From: Saccharomyces paradoxus
Lineage: Eukaryota > Ascomycota > Saccharomycetes > Saccharomycetales > Saccharomycetaceae
Assembly: GCF_002079055.1 (NCBI RefSeq)
Contig: NC_047498.1
Location: 248,001-312,000, forward strand
Reading direction: 5' to 3'
Length of the DNA: 64,000 bases
A program made the translations under genes and the position numbers. The first letter of the stretch is position 1. Every line of letters starts with the position of its first letter. Shown here one piece after another: positions 20,601-29,117 of the stretch. The notes under the pieces are model-generated. The model saw only the letters and a list, made by a program, of their open reading frames with translations. It did no database searches and had not been told where the DNA came from.

Positions 20601-20945
20601 CACATTAGTTTTCATGTACTGAGCAAGTTCCTTCATGGTAAATACCGTCAAGTTCCTTATTACTAATGCCAGACTAACTTGATTAATCTCAACATGCGGC
20701 AACGCTGGCGGAGGCGTACTTGTCATAGCCACTGCACTTGTATCCTTCGGTACCATTTCTAAGGGCTCTTTTTGGGTGGCCGTAGTTTCTGGCACGGTTG
20801 CTGAGGGACTATGCAGTTGTGTGTTCTTAACGGGACCCCGTTGCTCTTGCCCATTCTGATCGGGGTGATTCTTCAGCGCGTGCATCTCGTTAGAAAGTCT
20901 CTCCTCATTAGCCAGCATCTGTGGGGATCCTATCGTGGTAGTCAT
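17697..20945 (-). CDS. RGR1: Mediator subunit Med14 (Rgr1)
   Basis: Essential scaffold subunit that ties the head, middle and tail modules of the Mediator complex between activators and RNA polymerase II. The 1082 residues equal the S. cerevisiae length. A low-complexity Thr/Pro/Gln N-terminus (1-65) precedes the conserved MED14 N-terminal domain (about 70-300, with LVIRNLTVFTMKELAQYM). An Asn/Ser/Glu-rich spacer at about 315-345 follows, then long mixed alpha/beta repeats to the end. It is divergent from LAM6 across 217 bp. Confidence 0.96.
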   Translation of the reverse strand: MTTTIGSPQMLANEERLSNEMHALKNHPDQNGQEQRGPVKNTQLHSPSATVPETTATQKEPLEMVPKDTSAVAMTSTPPPALPHVEINQVSLALVIRNLTVFTMKELAQYMKTNVHTQINEPNSAKKIRFLQLIIFLRTQFLKLYVLVKWTRTIKQNNFHVLIDLLNWFRTTNMNVNNCIWALKSSLNSMTNAKLPNVDLVTALEVLSLGRPNLPTHNFKLSGGSDSMDMVDGMAKVPIGLILQRLKDLNLTVSIKIALMNIPKPLNNYHIKNGRIYFTVANEFEIQLSTVNRQSPLFFVDLKLLFNTEAEQSVSTVTEANSPNGDSENNDENSNSNGNNLPLNKPRLEKLINELLLKSNDPLLSLYNFLHKYVLTLQLYMVHREFLKLANGGKFSKSNLIHNYDSKKSIITVRYWLNGKMDSKGKITIGIQRTTESLILKWDNQSASRAKNMPVIYNNIVSNIEGILDEIMFNHARIIRSELLARDIFQEDEENPDVLLFQLPTTCVSMAPIQLKIDLLSGQFYFRNPTPLLLKYASKINRAEGPEELARILQLLKLDKIIHVLTTMFENTGWSCSKIIKIDKPIRTQVNTNGESVVKKEGDKYAVAGNNTTNSDASLLLQRDLFIRLPHWPLNWYLILSIISSKTSCVVEKRIGKIVSQRGKWNLKYLDNSNVMTVKLESITYQKIMILQKTILNRIINHMLIDSLNQLEIRNKICSSEMINEQKLPQYIIQGSNTNDNISIITLELESFLEGSKALNFILESSMFLRIDYSNSQIRLYAKFKRNTMMIQCQIDKLYIHFVQEEPLAFYLEESFTNLGIIVQYLTKFRQKLMQLVVLTDVVERLHKNFESENFKIIALQPNEISFKYLSNNEEDDKDCTIKILTNDDSIKNLTVQLSPSNPQHIIQPFLDNSTMDYHFIFSYLQFTSSLFKALKVILNERGGKFHEGRSQYSTMVNIGLHNLNEYQIVYYNPQAGTKITICIELKTVLHNGRDKIQFHIHFADVAHITTKSPAYPMMHQVRNQVFMLDTKRLGTPESVKPILASHAIRLGNGVACDPSEIEPILMEIHSILKVDSNSSSC

Positions 20946-21162
20946 TGCCCAGCCAAGAAAACCCTATACTTTCCTGCCAGTTTTTAGCTCTTTTCTTGAT
21001 GATCTTTACAACAGACCTCTACTAAACAATTGAAAAATTCACCGTTTTTACTTGAAGCAGCGGCCGTGCGATGGGACAATCGTTTAGTTAACAATAAGCG
21101 GGACAAACTAATCAAATTTAGTGGCATCAAGAGACACTTGCACGCAATGAGGAGAGCATGAT

Positions 21163-23268
21163 ATGTTGAATTTTAGGATGTGGGGGGATAATATGCGCGA
21201 GCTCGGTGACCCCATGGATAGTGAGTTGAATGCAGTGAAGCCGGTGGTCGAAGAAGATAGCGTGGATGATGCCAGGAGATTAATTAAGGGAAAGGGCTTC
21301 CAGAAGTCCTCTACCGAACATATGTTGATTTCACCCGGTAGGGATGGTTCAGTGCCATTGAATGGGTTGAAGTCGTCACCCGCAGACCCACACTTGTCGG
21401 ACGTTAATTCTATTTTGGACAATCATCGTGGTGGTGACGAGACAGCTTTGACGTCTGTAAATAATATTATTATGGCCACTTCAGCAAATGGGGACAGTGA
21501 TGGTGTTAATGGAGATATTAAGAGGCCGTCTATCTCTAACTGTTCGTCGAGGTCGTCATTTTTTGACACTGTATTGAGCACGTTTTCTTTAAAATCAAAT
21601 TCACAGGACACGGTTACTAATGAAGTCAAAAATATTGAGGTCCAGTTTGCATCCGAGGAGGCTAATAAAAAATTTCGTCAAATGTTCAAACCCTTAGCCA
21701 CTAATACAAAGCTTATTGCGGACTATTTCTGCTATTTTCACAGAGAATTCCCCTATCAGGGCAGAATTTATCTTTCCAACACACATTTATGTTTTAATTC
21801 TACTGTTTTGAACTGGATGGCAAAGTTACAAATTCCCCTAAATGAGATTAAATATCTAGATAAGGTGACCACAAATTCAAGTGCCATTTCGGTGGAAACT
21901 TTGACTAACAAGTATACCTTTTCCGGGTTCATAGCGAGAGACGAGGTTTTTCAATTGATTACAAGAGTTTGGTCCAAGGAAAACTTAACCAACATCAATG
22001 ACGTTTTGGAGGTCGATGAGAGGATCTCTAAGACAAAGGGCATATCGTCGACTCCTTCTTCCATATTCAATAACGTTTCGACCAATGCATATAACGATTT
22101 CATATCGACAACTACTACCGAGCCAACAAGCAGAGCATCCTATATGAGCGAGAACGACATGCTCATTGAAGAAGCCATAAGATCCGTGGACGATTACATG
22201 GGCACGCCAAAAGGATCGCCATCTTCTTCCTCTCCGTCATCATCGTCATCATCGTCATCATCGTCATTGGGTTCTTCAACAACTTATTATTGTAGGCCCG
22301 TATATAGATTAAAGCCAAACGCGCCATTCCAATACGATGGGCCATTCCATGAAGAAGAAACAATGGACTTCCCTTATAAACCTGAGGCAAACAATGAATA
22401 TGTACTACTGGAACGTCAATTTAACGTCCCACCAGGCCTACTTTTCATTATGATGTTCAATGAGGATAATCCAGCTTTTGAATTAAGCTTTTTAAAGACT
22501 CAGGACTCGTCGAACATTTCACACATTGGGACTTTCGAAAAAGTCAATAAGGATGGACAACATTACAGAGAATTTCAATACACCAAACAGCTGCATTTTC
22601 CCGTGGGGCCCAAATCCACGAACTGTCAGGTAGCAGAAATTCTTCTACATTGCGACTGGGAGAGGTACATAAATGTTTTGAGTATAACAAGAACACCGAA
22701 TGTTCCGAGTGGTACCAGTTTCAGCACCAGGACGAGATACATGTTTCGATGGGATGACCAGGGGCAAGGATGCATATTAAAGATAAGTTTTTGGGTAGAC
22801 TGGAATGCATCCAGTTGGATTAAGCCAATGGTAGAGAGCAACTGTAAAAACGGACAAATTAGCGCCACTAAGGATTTAGTAAAATTGGTCGAAGAATTCG
22901 TTGAGAAATATGTAGAACTGAGTAAAGAAAAAGCAGATACACTCAAGCCGTTGCCGAGTGTCACGTCTTTTGGATCACCAAGAAAAGTGGCCGCACCGGA
23001 GTTGACGTTAGTACAGCCAGAATCGAAGCCTGAAGCTGCGGTGGAAGTCTCGGAAATAGGCAGTGACAGATGGAGGTTTAACTGGGTAAACATAGTTATT
23101 ATGGTGCTCTTGATACTAAACCTACTGTATTTGATGAAGTTGAACAAGAAGATGGATAAGCTGACGAACCTCATGACGCATAAGGACGAAGTTGTGGCAC
23201 ACGCCACTCTATTGGATATACCAGCCAAAGTGCAATGGTCAAGACCAAGAAGGGGAGATGTGTTGTAA
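21163..23268 (+). CDS. LAM6: Lam6/Ltc1, StART-like sterol transfer protein of membrane contact sites
   Basis: ER-anchored sterol transporter at ER-mitochondria and ER-vacuole contacts. The 701-residue frame has an unstructured N-terminus (1-155), a GRAM/PH-like domain (about 160-275, [10 protein letters not shown] to TRVWSKENL), a Ser-rich linker (about 350-372), a VASt/StART-like domain (about 400-590, with the [20 protein letters not shown] segment), and one transmembrane segment near 641-660 close to the C-terminus. The start is ambiguous: Met1, Met6 (21178) and Met11 are all possible, and two very short upstream reading frames (from 21147 and 21158) precede Met1. The S. cerevisiae protein, as I recall, has 693 residues. 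Confidence 0.93.
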   Translation: MLNFRMWGDNMRELGDPMDSELNAVKPVVEEDSVDDARRLIKGKGFQKSSTEHMLISPGRDGSVPLNGLKSSPADPHLSDVNSILDNHRGGDETALTSVNNIIMATSANGDSDGVNGDIKRPSISNCSSRSSFFDTVLSTFSLKSNSQDTVTNEVKNIEVQFASEEANKKFRQMFKPLATNTKLIADYFCYFHREFPYQGRIYLSNTHLCFNSTVLNWMAKLQIPLNEIKYLDKVTTNSSAISVETLTNKYTFSGFIARDEVFQLITRVWSKENLTNINDVLEVDERISKTKGISSTPSSIFNNVSTNAYNDFISTTTTEPTSRASYMSENDMLIEEAIRSVDDYMGTPKGSPSSSSPSSSSSSSSSSLGSSTTYYCRPVYRLKPNAPFQYDGPFHEEETMDFPYKPEANNEYVLLERQFNVPPGLLFIMMFNEDNPAFELSFLKTQDSSNISHIGTFEKVNKDGQHYREFQYTKQLHFPVGPKSTNCQVAEILLHCDWERYINVLSITRTPNVPSGTSFSTRTRYMFRWDDQGQGCILKISFWVDWNASSWIKPMVESNCKNGQISATKDLVKLVEEFVEKYVELSKEKADTLKPLPSVTSFGSPRKVAAPELTLVQPESKPEAAVEVSEIGSDRWRFNWVNIVIMVLLILNLLYLMKLNKKMDKLTNLMTHKDEVVAHATLLDIPAKVQWSRPRRGDVL
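22222..22270 (+). repeat. TCA/TCG serine-coding microsatellite in LAM6
   Basis: Tandem serine codons, mostly TCATCG and TCATCA units, encode a polyserine run at about residues 350-370 between the GRAM and VASt domains. Such runs vary in length between strains and are tolerated because the linker is disordered. Confidence 0.85.
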
Positions 23269-23339
23269 CAGAGTAATCATGTAATATTGTATGTAAGGTT
23301 ATGTATGTTCGTATGGTATGAAGAAAAAAAAAAAGGATG

Positions 23340-23933
23340 CTATGTGGAGAATGTGAGGCGTGGTAGTTCCGGATAGTTCAGTCTGTAGGTTTCATCACGG
23401 GCGGTATCCTGACTTTGAGAGCTTGTTGCGGTGTTAAGTTGTGCATTTGAAATTTTCTGGAAAAAGGAAATTGATTGGTTGAAGCTATAATCGTCGAACG
23501 ACTTCTTCGGCAGTGACTGTTGCTCCACGTGCATGGGAGTTGTATTTGCGTTTGTGTTCGGTTTAGCTATATTATTGGCCAGTGATGTTTGCAATTTGCT
23601 GTACTGAGAGTCAATTTGTTTGCGTAGGCTTTCAATGATTTTGCAAACTGCGGGCACTTCCAACTTTATGAGTTGCAAATATTCTCTTTTATATATAGAC
23701 GATGACGATGGCGCATCCATGAGCGAGAGCTCAGGGTGTTTAGATAGCTTATTAGTCAATAAATCCACGTATCTAAAATAATAAATAAACGCCAGCGACA
23801 AGTCGTTGGCCTGGAACGCACACTGTGCCTTTTCTAAGATGCCGATGCATGTTTTCAAGTAAATTCTTAACGGTATTGACGGATTGAAGCGATAATCCTT
23901 AGCGTCCTGGACCAATTGCTTACTAGACTTCAT
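23340..23933 (-). CDS. RFU1: Rfu1, inhibitor of the deubiquitinase Doa4
   Basis: Regulator of free ubiquitin that inhibits Doa4 at endosomes. The 197-residue protein begins with a helical MIT-like/USP8-dimerisation-type domain (about 10-115, with LRIYLKTCIGILEKAQCAF and LAFIYYFRYVDLL), the part related to the Doa4 N-terminus. A polar, Asn/Ser/Thr/Gln-rich middle follows. The last 11 residues contain YPELPRLTF at 187-195; the YPEL motif is, as I recall, the binding site for the ESCRT-associated protein Bro1. The C-terminus lies only 71 bp from the LAM6 stop, convergent. Confidence 0.92.
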   Translation of the reverse strand: MKSSKQLVQDAKDYRFNPSIPLRIYLKTCIGILEKAQCAFQANDLSLAFIYYFRYVDLLTNKLSKHPELSLMDAPSSSSIYKREYLQLIKLEVPAVCKIIESLRKQIDSQYSKLQTSLANNIAKPNTNANTTPMHVEQQSLPKKSFDDYSFNQSISFFQKISNAQLNTATSSQSQDTARDETYRLNYPELPRLTFST

Positions 23934-24261
23934 GACCTACCGGGGCCAGATAGAGATGCAGAAGGGAAAAAAAAAGGTGTAAAGTGGTTGGTGAGCCGTA
24001 ACAATAATCCGCGCCGACGCTTTAATGGAAGCAAAAATTGTTTTGTATATTATTATTAATATTATCTATCTAACCATTGATTTACGTATAAAATTGTCGA
24101 TGCTCATCGCCTAGCAATGAAAAAAAAAAGAAAAATTTTCTTTATTTTTTCTCTTTGTTTTGCGTATTTTTTTTCATTGCGTTCGCGGCAAGAGCGACTC
24201 GAGTTGATTCAGTGTGTGTTATATTATAAAAAGTGTATATGCCTATTTTTTGTTCTGGTGT
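23934..24261 (-). promoter_or_regulatory. RFU1 promoter and BUD20 3' end
   Basis: 328 bp between two leftward genes. Poly(dA) runs lie at about 23968-23976 and 24119-24136, the second followed by a T-rich run. AT-rich sequence at about 24040-24090 and a TATAAAAA-like stretch near 24225 complete it. I see no specific factor site. Confidence 0.45.
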
Positions 24262-24768
24262 TTACGGTTCAGCAGTAACGGAGGTAGCAGAGTCTGCCTC
24301 TGTAGCGGCAACGCTATTCCCTTCTGCATCAGCGACCGCCCACGGTAGGGTAGGTTCTGTTGTTTTGACGTTTGCCAAAGTATTGTCCAGATGTTCCTTC
24401 AGCAATACTTCATTAGTTTCCTTCTCTGGACCCACCGATTGCGTGATCTCTTGCACGCGGTTCAAAAACTTGTTCAAATTGTAGCCCGCAGCAGCGTCAG
24501 AGACTTCTTGCGTGTAGGGGACGCCCTTCAACTCCTTGACTCTTCTTTTGTGCACTTTGCCCTTCAAATGCGTTTTCAACGCTATGGCAGTTTCCATGTA
24601 CTTGGCACAGTGTATACAATAGTGCTGACCAAGGCCCGGCTTGGTTTCGTCCAATGGCTGGTTCAGAAGCTTCTGTACCGATTCTTTGGTGGACAAGTCA
24701 TTATAGATCAAGTCCAAGTCTCGTGTTCTTCTTTTAGTCTTGTATCTTTTCACTGAATATCTACCCAT
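24262..24768 (-). CDS. BUD20: Bud20, C2H2 zinc-finger 60S export factor
   Basis: Shuttling pre-60S factor that helps large subunits pass the nuclear pore; named from a bud-site selection phenotype. The 168-residue protein starts with a basic region (MGRYSVKRYKTKRRTRDL), then has one U1/JAZ-type C2H2 finger: Cys51, Cys54, His67 and His73 in HYCIHCAKYMETAIALKTHL onward. The human homologue is ZNF593. The C-terminal 60 residues are acidic and Ala/Thr-rich and probably disordered. Confidence 0.95.
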   Translation of the reverse strand: MGRYSVKRYKTKRRTRDLDLIYNDLSTKESVQKLLNQPLDETKPGLGQHYCIHCAKYMETAIALKTHLKGKVHKRRVKELKGVPYTQEVSDAAAGYNLNKFLNRVQEITQSVGPEKETNEVLLKEHLDNTLANVKTTEPTLPWAVADAEGNSVAATEADSATSVTAEP

Positions 24769-25231
24769 TATGCGTTATCGTTTTATTCTTACTTGTACGT
24801 GTGTTCAACTATTTTTCATTCACCTCATCTCATCTCACATTACTTACCATATATAATCGTAAATTTAATTTGCTTTTTTCCCCTGTCAGTAAGAAAAATT
24901 TTCCACAGAACAGAGAAAAAGAAATAAAACGGGAATAAAAGTCTTCCTGGGACTTTTCTGCACCCGTACCTCTTTCCCTCAGTACATTTTTATTTTTATT
25001 TTTATTTGTTTTTTGTATTTTTTCTTAAATTTTTTTCCAGTCCGAAAAGTGAATAGCGCAATGATGCTGACTAAGGAAACTTTTCACCTGAGGATTGATG
25101 GTGGATTTCTCTAGATGATAGTTTATAAAAAGAAGAAGTTAGTGCGAGCAACCATTTATACATCCTTTTCGCAGGTGTTTTGAGTTTGGGTGTTTAATTG
25201 TAAGAAAAACATATCAAATAACTAATTCAAG
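24769..25231. promoter_or_regulatory. Divergent BUD20/RPL10 promoter region
   Basis: 463 bp between the two start codons. GCACCCGTACC at 24960-24970 resembles a Rap1 site, about 265 bp before RPL10. T-rich tracts (24985-25040) follow, the usual arrangement in ribosomal protein promoters. TATAAAA is at 25124-25130, about 105 bp before the RPL10 ATG. Confidence 0.5.
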
Positions 25232-25897
25232 ATGGCTAGAAGACCAGCTAGATGTTACAGATACCAAAAGAACAAGCCTTACCCAAAGTCTAGATACAAC
25301 AGAGCTGTTCCAGACTCCAAGATCAGAATTTACGATTTGGGTAAGAAGAAGGCTACCGTCGATGAATTCCCATTGTGTGTCCATTTGGTCTCCAACGAAT
25401 TGGAACAATTGTCCTCTGAAGCTTTGGAAGCTGCTCGTATCTGTGCCAACAAGTACATGACCACTATCTCTGGTAGAGATGCTTTCCACTTGAGAGTCAG
25501 AGTCCATCCTTTCCACGTCTTGAGAATCAACAAAATGTTGTCTTGTGCCGGTGCGGATAGATTGCAACAAGGTATGAGAGGTGCTTGGGGTAAGCCTCAC
25601 GGTTTGGCTGCTCGTGTCGACATTGGTCAAATTATCTTCTCTGTCAGAACCAAGGACAACAACAAGGATGTTGTCGTTGAAGGTTTGAGAAGAGCCAGAT
25701 ACAAGTTCCCAGGTCAACAAAAGATTATTTTGTCTAAGAAGTGGGGTTTCACCAACTTGGACAGACCAGAATACTTGAAGAAGAGAGAAGCTGGTGAAGT
25801 CAAGGATGACGGTGCTTTCGTTAAGTTCTTGTCTAAGAAGGGTTCTTTGGAAAACAACATGAGAGAATTCCCAGAATACTTTGCTGCTCAAGCTTAA
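25232..25897 (+). CDS. RPL10: Ribosomal protein uL16 (Rpl10)
   Basis: Essential protein of the 60S subunit, the last major one to join, near the peptidyl-transferase centre and needed for Nmd3 release. The 221 residues equal the family length. [18 protein letters not shown] at the start and the flexible P-site loop region [21 protein letters not shown] (about 103-123) are intact. Codon bias is extreme, as for all ribosomal proteins. From memory it differs from S. cerevisiae at about three positions (Ile in MTTISGRD, Asn in TKDNNKD, Met in ENNMREF), which argues for a sister species. An antisense frame covering the whole gene is a by-product of codon bias. Confidence 0.98.
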   Translation: MARRPARCYRYQKNKPYPKSRYNRAVPDSKIRIYDLGKKKATVDEFPLCVHLVSNELEQLSSEALEAARICANKYMTTISGRDAFHLRVRVHPFHVLRINKMLSCAGADRLQQGMRGAWGKPHGLAARVDIGQIIFSVRTKDNNKDVVVEGLRRARYKFPGQQKIILSKKWGFTNLDRPEYLKKREAGEVKDDGAFVKFLSKKGSLENNMREFPEYFAAQA

Positions 25898-26171
25898 GTT
25901 CTTTTTTGATATCTGAACAAACTTAAAAAAAAAAATTTTTTTTATTTTAAATGCTAGTTTATTAAACAGTAAATATATCTATACATTATTGTAATACATA
26001 TAATTATGTGTTTTTTTAAAGTTCAACATGTTGGGTAATACGTCCTGAATTCAATGGACACTGTTGCTTTTGGAGTACCAACAGAAAAAAAAACTGGATA
26101 GCAGTAACAACGAATTGTTGAAGGGGTCTAACGAAAAAGGTAGCAACCAATAACAGGGACGTGCATCGGTA

Positions 26172-27923
26172 ATGTCATTCAGATTATTGACGAGGACTTC
26201 TCAATGTCTCCCCCGCCTTAACTGGTTTATTCCCGTCAGGCGGTACGCCAAACAACCTCAGTACGATGAAGCAGAGTTGTTTGCAGAAAATATTAACCAT
26301 GGCGCATATAAAGCCAAAAAAAGGCCATCCGATGAGCATTTCCAATGGCCTGAAAAGTCTCCTGACCAGATTTCGAAGGAATCTGAACTTCAATGGGAAA
26401 GAATGGCTAAATTGTCCGCCGTTGGGCAGGGGATCCTCATTCTTCTGGTAGTGGGTGGGCTGGGAACGGCCTACCTGCGTTGGCCAGAATTAAAATCCTG
26501 GTGGTTAATCAAGATGAATGGCGGTCGCATAGATGCAACGCAAGAGCAAAGTGGTCAGGATTCATTGGAGAAATTGATCAGGCAAAAGGCCAAAAATCTA
26601 TTAAGGGAGATCCCTCAAGTACCTGCCTTTCAACTTGGAATAGATCATCCTGGTGTGTATATATGGGGGAGGTGTCATTCTAAGGACTCATTGTTCCCCA
26701 TTAGAGTACCTAATCTGGATGATCGTAAATTCAGAGATGTCCTGCTAGCTCCCTCTGACGACTTCAACACTAATTTCGCAATTGACGAGAAAGGTGATTT
26801 GATATCATGGGATGATTTGGGACAAACAAAAACGTTATTACCAGACCAAAACCTAACTTCAATGAAGTACTCTAGTGACTTCTTGTATGCATTGAATAAA
26901 AAGGGTGAAATATTGATTATACCTATTAGGGCGCCGGACCTGATGGCTTCCAAACTATCGTTAAGAAGGTCGAAATTGTTGCCATGGAAGAGAAAACTAA
27001 AATATGACTGGAAATTACAAACAAGTAAGGTTTTTAACGGTAAGAAAGGAGAGAATCGCATAGTACAATTTGACGCTGGTTGCCATCACCTTGTGTTGCT
27101 ATCCAATTTAAACAAGGCTTATTCTTGCGCGACAGGGAATGATAAAAAACAAGCTCAAGTATCCAGAGGACAATTCGGTATACCAACATTTTCACAATTT
27201 GATGAATTTCCTCCCAATAATGAGCTATTCGAAATCGAACTATTGAACAAATTCAAACACGAAGGAGACGACTTTATTCAGAAAAGAGAAATTAAAAAGA
27301 TAGCTTGCGGGTCATATCATACACTGGCAGTAGATCAGAATGGTGAAATGTATGCCTTTGGCTGGAATAGGTTTGGCCAATTGGCATTACCTATTTCATA
27401 CAACCTGGAATATGTTTCTTTCCCAAGGTCAGTAACGCACGCATTTAGACCGCATTTCCCAGGTATGACGAACTGGAAATGTGTGGATGTTCATTGTGAC
27501 GATGAAACATCATTTGTGACCATTCGTAAACCTGGCTCAACGCCAGATCATCATTATTTTGCGTTTGGTAATGGACTTTTTGGCGAATTAGGTAATAACA
27601 CTTTCAAGAACTCACAATGCGATCCTATAAAAATCAAATTGGATGACAAGGAATTAACCAATTGGAGCTGTGGCTCCCATTGCGTATTTGGTGAAACTGG
27701 GCAAGAGAATGAGATCATTGCCTGGGGAAATAACGACCATGGCCAACTAGGTATTGGAAAGAAAACTATGAAATGCGCTAAACCGATTAACATTCCCAAC
27801 GTCCTGAAGCCAGGACAAGATACGACGGATTTGGACTCAATTTATAACAGCAGATTGCACTTAGAAAAGCAACAACGTATTGTTACTAACGGTAATAAAA
27901 GTTGTATATACTGGCGGGTTTGA
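26172..27923 (+). CDS. FMP25: Fmp25, mitochondrial RCC1-repeat protein of respiratory complex III assembly
   Basis: Inner-membrane mitochondrial protein needed for assembly of the cytochrome bc1 complex. The 583 residues start with an Arg-rich presequence (1-25). A single transmembrane segment follows at about 86-103 (GQGILILLVVGGLGTAYL). The C-terminal part has RCC1-type beta-propeller blades, recognisable by YAFGWNRFGQLALP, FAFGNGLFGELGNN and IAWGNNDHGQLGIG (about 395-545), and GSYHTLAVDQNG before the first of these. Length equals the S. cerevisiae protein. Confidence 0.94.
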   Translation: MSFRLLTRTSQCLPRLNWFIPVRRYAKQPQYDEAELFAENINHGAYKAKKRPSDEHFQWPEKSPDQISKESELQWERMAKLSAVGQGILILLVVGGLGTAYLRWPELKSWWLIKMNGGRIDATQEQSGQDSLEKLIRQKAKNLLREIPQVPAFQLGIDHPGVYIWGRCHSKDSLFPIRVPNLDDRKFRDVLLAPSDDFNTNFAIDEKGDLISWDDLGQTKTLLPDQNLTSMKYSSDFLYALNKKGEILIIPIRAPDLMASKLSLRRSKLLPWKRKLKYDWKLQTSKVFNGKKGENRIVQFDAGCHHLVLLSNLNKAYSCATGNDKKQAQVSRGQFGIPTFSQFDEFPPNNELFEIELLNKFKHEGDDFIQKREIKKIACGSYHTLAVDQNGEMYAFGWNRFGQLALPISYNLEYVSFPRSVTHAFRPHFPGMTNWKCVDVHCDDETSFVTIRKPGSTPDHHYFAFGNGLFGELGNNTFKNSQCDPIKIKLDDKELTNWSCGSHCVFGETGQENEIIAWGNNDHGQLGIGKKTMKCAKPINIPNVLKPGQDTTDLDSIYNSRLHLEKQQRIVTNGNKSCIYWRV

Positions 27924-28030
27924 GAGACGAAAATAGAAGAAAAGCTGCGAGATTCGCAATATTTTTCAACCCCTTATAATGATGCATGTATATATGATAT
28001 GTTTATTTATATATAGAACACACGGCTACT

Positions 28031-28855
28031 TTATCTTAACCATTTTAATACATAATAAATGCCTATGATTAGGAGAATTAACGCGATCCAAAAAACCAGT
28101 TTATCTTTGAACACACGCTTGTTAACCGAGGCGATAGTTTGCTCCGAAACGCCCAATGTTCTTAGGCCATTTGACATTCTATCTTGTACTTTGGATAAAA
28201 TTTTGTTTTGTTCCACTATATTTTCAAGTGATTGTTGGCCCATTTCCAGGATGTAATCTAACTGAGCGTTACCTCTTTCGAAAACAGATTGTTCCTTTTG
28301 CAACCCTTGGTACAACGGTAGTCCTCCACCATTGCTGGAACCCTCTTTACCATTTGAACTCGCGCCACCAACGTTCCTTTTATTCATAATGGTCTCTGAT
28401 GTGCTAAAGGGGTTATCAGAATCCATAACGTGCGATGCTCCTGAGCCAAACAACTGAGTTCTCGAATTAGACTCGTTGTAGGATTGTTTCAAATCCTTAA
28501 ACCTGGTAGTAAAGTCTTGCAGATCCTGTGTTAGCGTTGCTAGTCGATTAGCAAACTTGGGATCGATTTCTCCTGCACTGGTGTCTTCTTTATATCTGTT
28601 TAAGTGTTCTGCATATTGCTTGATTGTCTTCTCCAGCGACACCAAAGTTGCAGAAATGGACCCTTGTAAAGAAATAGGTGCGGTCACAGAATTCTTTTCA
28701 AACCTGGCCAACTCTTGTTGAAGTTGGTTTTTCTGTTTCACAGCATGATTGTAAAGAGCGTTCTATTTGATTGCAACAGTAAAAATACCCTGTTAGTATT
28801 AACTCTTGTTTTGCAATACTGAGAAAAAAATGCATCCACCGATCAAACATACCAT
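28031..28855 (-). CDS. BOS1: Bos1, ER-Golgi v-SNARE, spliced: exons 28853-28855 and 28031-28762
   Basis: SNARE for vesicle fusion between ER and cis-Golgi, acting with Sed5, Bet1 and Sec22. Exon 1 consists of the ATG alone (28853-28855, minus strand). Exon 2 starts with Asn-Ala-Leu-Tyr-Asn-His-Ala-Val at 28762, and the joined protein has 244 residues, the known length. The membrane-proximal SNARE helix spans about 150-215, and a C-terminal anchor of about 20 hydrophobic residues ([18 protein letters not shown]) ends in KWLR. A 90-nt intron with GTATGT donor and TACTAAC branch point separates the exons. It is divergent from SIC1. Confidence 0.95.
28763..28852 (-). other. BOS1: BOS1 intron (90 nt)
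   Basis: On the minus strand the intron begins GTATGT directly after the ATG (28852 down to 28847). It contains a perfect TACTAAC branch point (28798 to 28792) and ends with TAG (28765 to 28763). All three signals match the yeast consensus. Confidence 0.93.
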
Positions 28856-29117
28856 TCCCCCCTCAAACAAATATGACTAAGTCACGATGATATCTGCACT
28901 ATTGCCGTGTCTTCCTTCTCCATCGACAGCGTCGATCCTGTCTATTATAGCCAGCACACTGAAAATTTCAATGGCTGGCTCGTTGTTCGCGTCGCAACTT
29001 TTGACATTTATAAAAAGAGAGAAGGCATATTCAAAGGATAAGATACGGTTTTTGTAAATCAATCAACCAACCCTCGACGAAATTTTGACCCTAGAAGCAG
29101 GGACTACCACACGAACA
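28856..29117. promoter_or_regulatory. Divergent BOS1/SIC1 promoter with Swi5/Ace2-type sites
   Basis: 262 bp. GCCAGC at 28950-28955 and its inverse GCTGGC at 28974-28979 lie about 140-168 bp before the SIC1 ATG. They match the CCAGC core bound by Swi5 and Ace2, which are known to activate SIC1 at the M/G1 transition. TATAAAAA at 29009-29016 is the probable SIC1 TATA box. Confidence 0.6.

Noticed and set aside
25214-25891. 225-codon antisense frame covering all of RPL10
   Set aside because: It mirrors the strongly biased codons of RPL10 on the other strand. Its protein is a Ser/Val/Leu-rich mixture with no family resemblance, and the same frame in S. cerevisiae (YLR076C region) is considered dubious.
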